From an uncultured Lachnospiraceae bacterium (GTDB taxonomy: Bacteria > Bacillota > Clostridia > Lachnospirales > Lachnospiraceae): a stretch of 9,375 nucleotides of DNA. The notes below the pieces were generated by a model. It had not been told where the DNA came from. It did no database searches and saw only the letters and a list, made by a program, of their open reading frames with translations. How positions within the stretch are numbered: the stretch's first letter is position 1; each line of letters begins with the position of its first letter. A program made the translations under genes and the position numbers. The DNA is taken from the NCBI GenBank assembly GCA_910579645.1, contig CAJTVK010000153.1:1-9375 (forward strand), read 5' to 3'. Below, piece by piece: positions 5,858 through 9,375 of the stretch.

Positions 5858-6850
5858 TTACACTGCCGCTTCCACGCCCACACGGTTCACCAGCGGCAGC
5901 CCGTTTTCCAATGCATAGGCATTTTCCAAAGTCTCCGTGGCAATCGCTTTCATTGCTTCCGAAGTAAAAAATCCCATATGGGATGTGATAAGCACATTAG
6001 GAAAAGTCATCAGCCTTGCCAAATTCTCATCCTGAATAATTTCCCCGGAACGGTCTTCATAAAAAATACCCTCTTCCTCCTCATAGACATCCAGCCCCAC
6101 ACCGCCGAATTTCTTCTGCAGCAGCCCGTCTATCAGCGCGTCCGTATCAATTAACGCCCCTCTGGAAGTATTGATCAGATAAACTCCCTGCTTCATCAGG
6201 GCAATGGTTTCTTTATTTACAATATGCTCCGTCTCGGAAGTCAGCGGGCAGTGCAGCGAAATAACATCCGATTTTCTCATCAGTTCTTCAATGGACACAT
6301 ATTCCGCCTCCAGACCTTTGGCCGGATATGGGTCATAGGCCAGTACCTGCATCTGAAAGCCGTTCAGTATCCTTATCATTGCCTGCCCTATTTTCCCCGT
6401 TCCAATTACCCCGGCCACCTTATGATTCAGATCGCTGCCCATCAATCCGTTCAGGCTCATATTAAAATCTCTGGTGCGGTTATATGCCCTGTTGGTATGC
6501 CGGTTCACCGTCAGCAGTAAAGACATGGCAAATTCCGCCACCGCCTCCGGGGAATAGCTTGGAACCCTCAGTATGACAATCCTGTCTTCCGCCGCTTTCA
6601 CATCCACATGGTTGAACCCGGCGCTCCTTAGCAGAATCGCTTTTACTTTCATTTCATACAGCTGGTCAATCATTTTCGCATTGACATAATCATTGACAAA
6701 TATGCAAATGGCATCATAGCCTTTTGCCAGAAAAATAGTTTCCTCATTACAGGGCAAATCTATAAAGCGGATTTCAAACCCATACTCCTTTGCCATCGGC
6801 TCAAACCATATCTTGTCATATGGCTTTGTTCCATAAAATGCAATCTTCAT
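5858..6850 (-). CDS. D-lactate dehydrogenase-type 2-hydroxyacid dehydrogenase
   Basis: This 330-residue cytoplasmic enzyme belongs to the D-isomer-specific 2-hydroxyacid dehydrogenases, which interconvert 2-keto acids such as pyruvate and D-2-hydroxyacids using NAD. The NAD-binding motif is GTGKIG (150-155), with D173 in AYDP as the residue expected to prefer NAD over NADP. The catalytic set is present: R230 in NTSRGALID, E259 in DVYEEEEG and H291 in SHMGFFT. The segment EEEEGIFYEDRSGEIIQDE and the overall length match the D-lactate dehydrogenase branch rather than the glycerate or phosphoglycerate branches. Related enzymes reduce aromatic or branched keto acids, so D-lactate is the likely but not proven product. 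The ATG at 6850 is chosen because GGAGGAGG lies 6 nt upstream (6857-6864); an in-frame extension to 6898 lacks such a signal. It stands alone, with gaps on both sides. Confidence 0.92.
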   Translation of the reverse strand: MKIAFYGTKPYDKIWFEPMAKEYGFEIRFIDLPCNEETIFLAKGYDAICIFVNDYVNAKMIDQLYEMKVKAILLRSAGFNHVDVKAAEDRIVILRVPSYSPEAVAEFAMSLLLTVNRHTNRAYNRTRDFNMSLNGLMGSDLNHKVAGVIGTGKIGQAMIRILNGFQMQVLAYDPYPAKGLEAEYVSIEELMRKSDVISLHCPLTSETEHIVNKETIALMKQGVYLINTSRGALIDTDALIDGLLQKKFGGVGLDVYEEEEGIFYEDRSGEIIQDENLARLMTFPNVLITSHMGFFTSEAMKAIATETLENAYALENGLPLVNRVGVEAAV

Positions 6851-6920
6851 ATCCGACCTCCTCCATCTCCAAAATATACTTATATTTGACGTATCCACCT
6901 ATATCATTTACAGAAATCCT

Positions 6921-6958
6921 GCCGGTTATGCAATAGACAGCCTTTCGGCCTTACCGGT
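6921..6958 (-). terminator. Imperfect hairpin after the DUF1002 gene
   Basis: CCGGT (6922-6926) pairs with ACCGG (6953-6957). Inside it, on the minus strand, GGCC and GGCT can close a GAAA tetraloop near 6940-6950. No T-run follows. It could be a weak or factor-dependent end of the DUF1002 transcript, or just part of the dehydrogenase leader. The remainder of the 6851-6974 gap shows no convincing promoter pair. Confidence 0.25.
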
Positions 6959-6974
6959 TCCGTCCGCTTTCCCT

Positions 6975-7916
6975 TTAACCGAAAAGACTGTCCCAGAAGT
7001 CCTTCACCGATTTTTTCAAACTATCCAAAAATCCGTCAGCCGCATTGGAAACCGCACCGCTCACGGCTTCGCTGATAGCTTCGTCCGCATGCTCCACAAT
7101 TCCCGCCCCATATTTATTATACAGCTTCTCTGCCTGACTGAACAAATATTCACTGTCCAGTCCCATGCTCTGCAGCTTGCCCATCAGGTCAAGAATTTTC
7201 TGAACCTCGCCGTCCGTCAGCGAAACTCCGAATTTAGCTTCTCCTTCCTCCACCGCTGCCCGGATATCCCCGTCCGAATCCAGTTCACCCTTTGCCACTT
7301 TTTCTTTCAGCCATGCCATAAACTGCTCGATTTCCTCGCTGCTTACTTCCATATCCTTGGCTGCCTGCGCCAGTTCCCCGGTAGTGATAAGTTCATTCAG
7401 CGCATTGGACAGGGCGGCATCCGGTATTGTGGTCCCTTCCATCTTCTCATAAGCCTTTACGGCTCCAATCAAAGCCGCCGTTCCGGAAATCGGCGTAGGA
7501 GCCGCCACAATCACCTCCGTATCCTGAACCCCCGCCGTCAGCAGCGCATTGCGGTACATCCCGGTAGTACAGTAATTAATATTCTTGGTAGTGACAAACA
7601 CACCGCTGCCCGCCGCTCCCTTTTTCAGCATAACGCTGGAAAGGGATTTGCTTCCGATTACGGAAGGGCTTAAATAACTGTCCAAATACTGATGTTCCTG
7701 CGCATTGGTCACCGTAATCACCTCATAACCCGCCAATTGCTCCCGGGTAATCCCCATCAGCCCCAATACCGTATCCTTCTGTGCTTCGGTCAGATCTGCC
7801 CCCAAAGCCACCACTACCTTGCCGTCTTCCTTCCAAATACTCTGCGCATGGGCATCCATGCCAAACACACCCGTCAGCAAAAACAAAACTGCCGCCATCC
7901 AAAAAATTTTTTTCAT
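6975..7916 (-). CDS. DUF1002 domain secreted protein
   Basis: This 313-residue protein matches the DUF1002 family of predicted secreted proteins in Firmicutes, whose function is unknown. It starts with a clear signal peptide: MKK, a hydrophobic core to about residue 19, and a signal peptidase I site after AHA (22-24). The mature part begins with VVALGADLTEAQKDTVLGLM, a family-like opening, then a region with YLSPSVIGSKSLSSV and a glycine-rich VAAPTPISGTAALIGAVKAY, followed by an alpha-helical, acidic second half. No LPXTG motif, lipobox or C-terminal membrane anchor is seen, so it is probably released or wall-associated. The ATG at 7916 is supported by GGAGGAGG 3 nt upstream (7920-7927); the longer frame to 7964 would place extra polar residues before the signal peptide. 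It lies 88 bp after the hydrolase, with hairpins between, so co-transcription is uncertain. Confidence 0.85.
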   Translation of the reverse strand: MKKIFWMAAVLFLLTGVFGMDAHAQSIWKEDGKVVVALGADLTEAQKDTVLGLMGITREQLAGYEVITVTNAQEHQYLDSYLSPSVIGSKSLSSVMLKKGAAGSGVFVTTKNINYCTTGMYRNALLTAGVQDTEVIVAAPTPISGTAALIGAVKAYEKMEGTTIPDAALSNALNELITTGELAQAAKDMEVSSEEIEQFMAWLKEKVAKGELDSDGDIRAAVEEGEAKFGVSLTDGEVQKILDLMGKLQSMGLDSEYLFSQAEKLYNKYGAGIVEHADEAISEAVSGAVSNAADGFLDSLKKSVKDFWDSLFG

Positions 7917-7935
7917 AATCCTCCTCCATACTGCC

Positions 7936-7963
7936 TGCCGGCTCCCCATGGGAAGCACCGGCA
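7936..7963 (-). promoter_or_regulatory. GC-rich hairpin just upstream of the DUF1002 RBS
   Basis: TGCCGG (7936-7941) pairs with CCGGCA (7958-7963), and inside it CT(C)CC (7942-7946) pairs with most of GGGAAG (7950-7955), with small bulges. The stem ends 8 nt before the GGAGGAGG of the DUF1002 gene and has no T-run. It could modulate translation or RNA processing between the hydrolase and DUF1002 genes. Confidence 0.4.
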
Positions 7964-7966
7964 TAA

Positions 7967-8005
7967 ATCCGCCCGAAGCGAACGGATATCCTCTTTCCTA
8001 TCCGT
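7967..8005 (-). promoter_or_regulatory. Two mutually exclusive stems after the hydrolase
   Basis: The segment 7982-7988 (ACGGATA) can pair with TATCCGT at 7999-8005, a 7-bp stem touching the hydrolase stop codon. Alternatively its CGGAT (7983-7987) can pair with ATCCG at 7967-7971, followed on the minus strand by TTTAT. Both cannot form together. It could be a weak terminator or simply chance; no leader peptide or ligand-binding structure is evident. Confidence 0.3.
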
Positions 8006-8937
8006 CACAAAACAGACTGCATCCACGAATATAACTCTCCGTAAACCTGCTCCCGATCCATTTCATTCAGCAATTCATGCCTGTCATTTTCATACAGCTT
8101 CATCTTCACATTTTTCATGCCTATATCAAGGAACGATTGATAAGCCTTTTTTACGCCCTTCCCGTAATTCCCCACCGGATCCTCTTCTCCCGCCACAAAC
8201 AAAACGGGCAGTTCCCTCGGCATCTTCTCCAGGTTCTCCCTCTTATGCAGACGATTCAGCAATTCCAGAAGCGTCTGAAAACCGTTTACCGTAAAAGTAA
8301 ATCCACAGAGAGGATCCTCCAAATAAGCATCCACAATCCTTTCCTCTTTTGTAAGCCAATCCATCTGTGTTTTTTCGTCAGGTATCCTCTTATTGAACGT
8401 ACCGAAAAAAAGAGCGTTCAGCAAATTGCTCGGATGCTTGGAACCGGTAAACACCTTCTGAACAGCCGCCACCGCTTTTCCCGCCATAATCAGAACTTTA
8501 GGCTGCATACCCGTCCCCACGATAATCGCCGCCTGGATTCCGGTACCGTAACGGCATAAATAATTCCGCAGTATAAAAGACCCCATACTATGTCCGAGTA
8601 TGACATACGGCACGCCCGGATACTGCTCCTGCACCATTTTCTTCAGCCTGTGGGAATCCCTCACTACCACGGTAGCCGCATCCCTTTCGCAGAAATAGCC
8701 ATAGGTACCGTTCTCACCTACGGATTTGCCATGACCCAGATGATCTTCCCCTGTCACAAGAATCCCCTTCTCCGCCATAAACCGTGCAAACTCATCATAT
8801 CTTTCAATATACTCGGCCATTCCGTGGATAATCTGCAGGATACATCTCGGCTTCTCCGTGCCGGGAACCCACTTAACTGCATGTATCTTATTTTTATTAT
8901 CTCTGGAATCAAAGTATAGTTCTTCCCTTTTTATCAT
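8005..8937 (-). CDS. Alpha/beta hydrolase, lysophospholipase/monoglyceride lipase-like
   Basis: This 310-residue protein is a cytoplasmic serine hydrolase of the Hydrolase_4 group (lysophospholipase, monoacylglycerol lipase-like). The nucleophile elbow is GHSMG (115-119, S117). The oxyanion-hole region is HGMAE (38-42). The family-typical D-HLGHGKS lies at 65-72. The rest of the triad is D253 in GEEDP and H287 in NDRHELLNE. There is no signal peptide, so it probably acts on intracellular esters, but the substrate is not known. The ATG at 8937 is chosen because GGGAGGG lies 6 nt upstream (8944-8950); an in-frame extension to 8985 would run through the leader hairpin and into the -10 region of the promoter. 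It is the first gene downstream of the palindromic element at 9074-9201 and has its own promoter. Confidence 0.92.
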   Translation of the reverse strand: MIKREELYFDSRDNKNKIHAVKWVPGTEKPRCILQIIHGMAEYIERYDEFARFMAEKGILVTGEDHLGHGKSVGENGTYGYFCERDAATVVVRDSHRLKKMVQEQYPGVPYVILGHSMGSFILRNYLCRYGTGIQAAIIVGTGMQPKVLIMAGKAVAAVQKVFTGSKHPSNLLNALFFGTFNKRIPDEKTQMDWLTKEERIVDAYLEDPLCGFTFTVNGFQTLLELLNRLHKRENLEKMPRELPVLFVAGEEDPVGNYGKGVKKAYQSFLDIGMKNVKMKLYENDRHELLNEMDREQVYGELYSWMQSVL

Positions 8938-8955
8938 AAGCGACCCTCCCATCTT

Positions 8956-8976
8956 CCGCCCGGCTCTGCCCGGCGG
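8956..8976 (-). promoter_or_regulatory. GC-rich 5' leader hairpin of the hydrolase mRNA
   Basis: CCGCCCGGC (8956-8964) pairs with GCCCGGCGG (8968-8976) in eight of nine positions around a 3-nt loop; the mismatch is C-C. With transcription predicted to start near 8981, the stem occupies the 5' end of the mRNA and ends 5 nt before the ribosome binding site. It may protect the mRNA from 5' decay or influence ribosome access. Confidence 0.55.
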
Positions 8977-8987
8977 GACTGTCATTT

Positions 8988-9019
8988 ATTATACACCATA
9001 TTGACCTATTTTTTAACAA
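8988..9019 (-). promoter_or_regulatory. Candidate promoter of the hydrolase gene
   Basis: A perfect TATAAT (8988-8993) on the minus strand is preceded at 17 nt by TTAAAA (9011-9016), or at the long spacing of 20 nt by the better hexamer TTGTTA (9014-9019). Transcription would begin near 8981, leaving a leader of about 44 nt. The -10 is convincing, the -35 only fair. Confidence 0.6.
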
Positions 9020-9030
9020 CTTCATAAAAA

Positions 9031-9040
9031 TTTCATGAAA
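9031..9040. promoter_or_regulatory. Perfect 10-bp palindrome upstream of the hydrolase promoter
   Basis: TTTCATGAAA is perfectly self-complementary and is centred about 55 bp upstream of the predicted hydrolase transcription start, next to a partial copy TTCAT at 9021-9025. This position suits an activator or operator site, but the motif is short, AT-rich and matches no regulator consensus I recognise. Confidence 0.3.
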
Positions 9041-9073
9041 CGCGGGGCGGAGTAGGTTGGTTCCGGGGAGGAC

Positions 9074-9201
9074 GCGCCGGATATTATATAGTTGTCATAA
9101 GGACTCGCTTCCGCTCGGCGTCAAACGCAGCGGTACTAAGTTCCTCACTAAGTACCGGCGTTTTCCGACGGTCCTTATGACAACTATATAATATCCGGCG
9201 C
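9074..9201. repeat. 128-bp palindromic element with 31-bp inverted arms (MITE-like)
   Basis: Positions 9074-9104 are the perfect reverse complement of 9171-9201, 31 of 31 pairs. The interior also folds: CGTC (9119-9122) with GACG (9167-9170), AAACGC (9123-9128) with GCGTTT (9158-9163) and CGGTACT (9131-9137) with AGTACCG (9151-9157), closing a 13-nt loop (9138-9150). About 48 base pairs thus form within 128 nt, with only bulges of 14, 3 and 2 nt. Both arms carry an outward-facing TATAAT (9187-9192 on plus; 9083-9088 on minus) without a good -35. There is no transposase and no obvious target-site duplication, although the arms end in the palindrome GCGC. The lack of T-runs argues against a simple terminator. 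A MITE or other dispersed palindrome is the best reading. Confidence 0.8.
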
Positions 9202-9375
9202 TGTTTACCGGCACAGTAAACTATTTTAAGAAACTCGCCTTGTGTATTTGTTTCGCAGGAATATATATACTCTTGTTCAAATGAAGAAAACACAGACAGC
9301 CATACTTTTTAAACTATACTCATGCCAACGCACAGCTTCTGCAGGGGCAGTTCTGTCGGTAGGGAGGAATTCTGC
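9202..9375. other. Non-coding right edge, no gene supported
   Basis: No convincing coding region is visible between the palindromic element and the window edge. A small hairpin GTTTA (9203-9207) with TAAAC (9217-9221) adjoins the element. A minus-strand frame is open from the edge to a TGA at 9277-9279 and could be the tail of a gene lying outside, but 32 residues match no family I know. On the plus strand a Shine-Dalgarno-like AGGGAGGAA lies at 9360-9368 with no start codon after it inside the window. Confidence 0.4.

Noticed and set aside
5440..6154. Overlapping plus-strand frames of about 175 codons
   Set aside because: They are antisense to the acetyltransferase and the dehydrogenase and cross the acetyltransferase promoter; composition is typical of shadows.
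6851..6898. N-terminal extension of the dehydrogenase
   Set aside because: The extension codes through the GGAGGAGG that serves the ATG at 6850, where the family's usual first strand begins.
7089..8294. Two long plus-strand frames (194 and 200 codons)
   Set aside because: Both lie antisense to well-supported genes, are rich in His, Arg, Pro and Ser as expected for shadow frames, and have no family resemblance.
9084..9293. 69-codon minus-strand frame as a gene
   Set aside because: It starts with GTG, has no Shine-Dalgarno sequence, matches no family I know, and its second half is simply the palindromic element read through.
9280..9375. Tail of a gene entering from the right edge on the minus strand
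   Set aside because: A frame is open to a TGA at 9277-9279, but 32 residues with no recognisable family are not enough to call a gene.
1..9375. CRISPR array, tRNA, rRNA, transposase, phage or toxin-antitoxin genes
   Set aside because: No regularly spaced repeats, cloverleaf-like sequences or matching protein motifs were found on either strand.

Overview
The window looks like a stretch of chromosome from an anaerobic Firmicute, most likely a Lachnospiraceae-type Clostridium. The grounds are the protein families present (a YesL/DUF624 protein, a DUF1002 secreted protein, an MsmK/UgpC-type sugar ATPase, a CdaR/PucR-type regulator), the strong GGAGG-type ribosome binding sites, and the mix of AT-rich promoters with moderate-GC genes. 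This assignment is inference; there is no rRNA or other phylogenetic marker here.

All eight genes I can support lie on the minus strand, so transcription runs from right to left. In transcription order they are: an alpha/beta serine hydrolase (8937 to 8005); a secreted DUF1002 protein (7916 to 6975); a D-lactate dehydrogenase-type 2-hydroxyacid dehydrogenase (6850 to 5858); a probable operon of a GNAT acetyltransferase (5694 to 5215), a DUF624/YesL membrane protein (5106 to 4375) and a membrane-bound diguanylate cyclase (4394 to 2832, GTG start, overlapping yesL by 20 nt); a stand-alone sugar-ABC ATPase of the MsmK/UgpC type (2586 to 1477) with a clear terminator; and a CdaR/PucR-type transcriptional regulator (1210 to 122). 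The long plus-strand open frames all lie antisense to these genes and look like shadows.

Functionally the left half is about carbohydrate uptake and its control: a shared ATPase that would energise importers encoded elsewhere, a regulator of the sugar-diacid family, and a DUF624 protein of a family usually found beside sugar ABC transporters. Here the DUF624 gene is translationally coupled to a c-di-GMP synthase. The right half is a set of apparently independent metabolic and secreted functions.

The non-coding parts hold most of the unusual signal. At 9074-9201 there is a 128-bp element with perfect 31-bp inverted arms and a nested interior stem, resembling a MITE or other dispersed palindromic element. 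A stacked, bulged hairpin lies at 1372-1414 between the msmK terminator and the regulator promoter. The promoters of the acetyltransferase and the hydrolase both place an inverted repeat at the predicted 5' end of the transcript. GC-rich non-coding patches at the left edge, near 1360-1420 and near 9040-9080 differ in composition from their surroundings and may be dispersed repeats. I see no CRISPR array, RNA gene, transposase, phage gene or recognisable defence cluster, and nothing that clearly amounts to a new multi-gene system; the most promising leads are the palindromic element and the DUF624-diguanylate cyclase pair.
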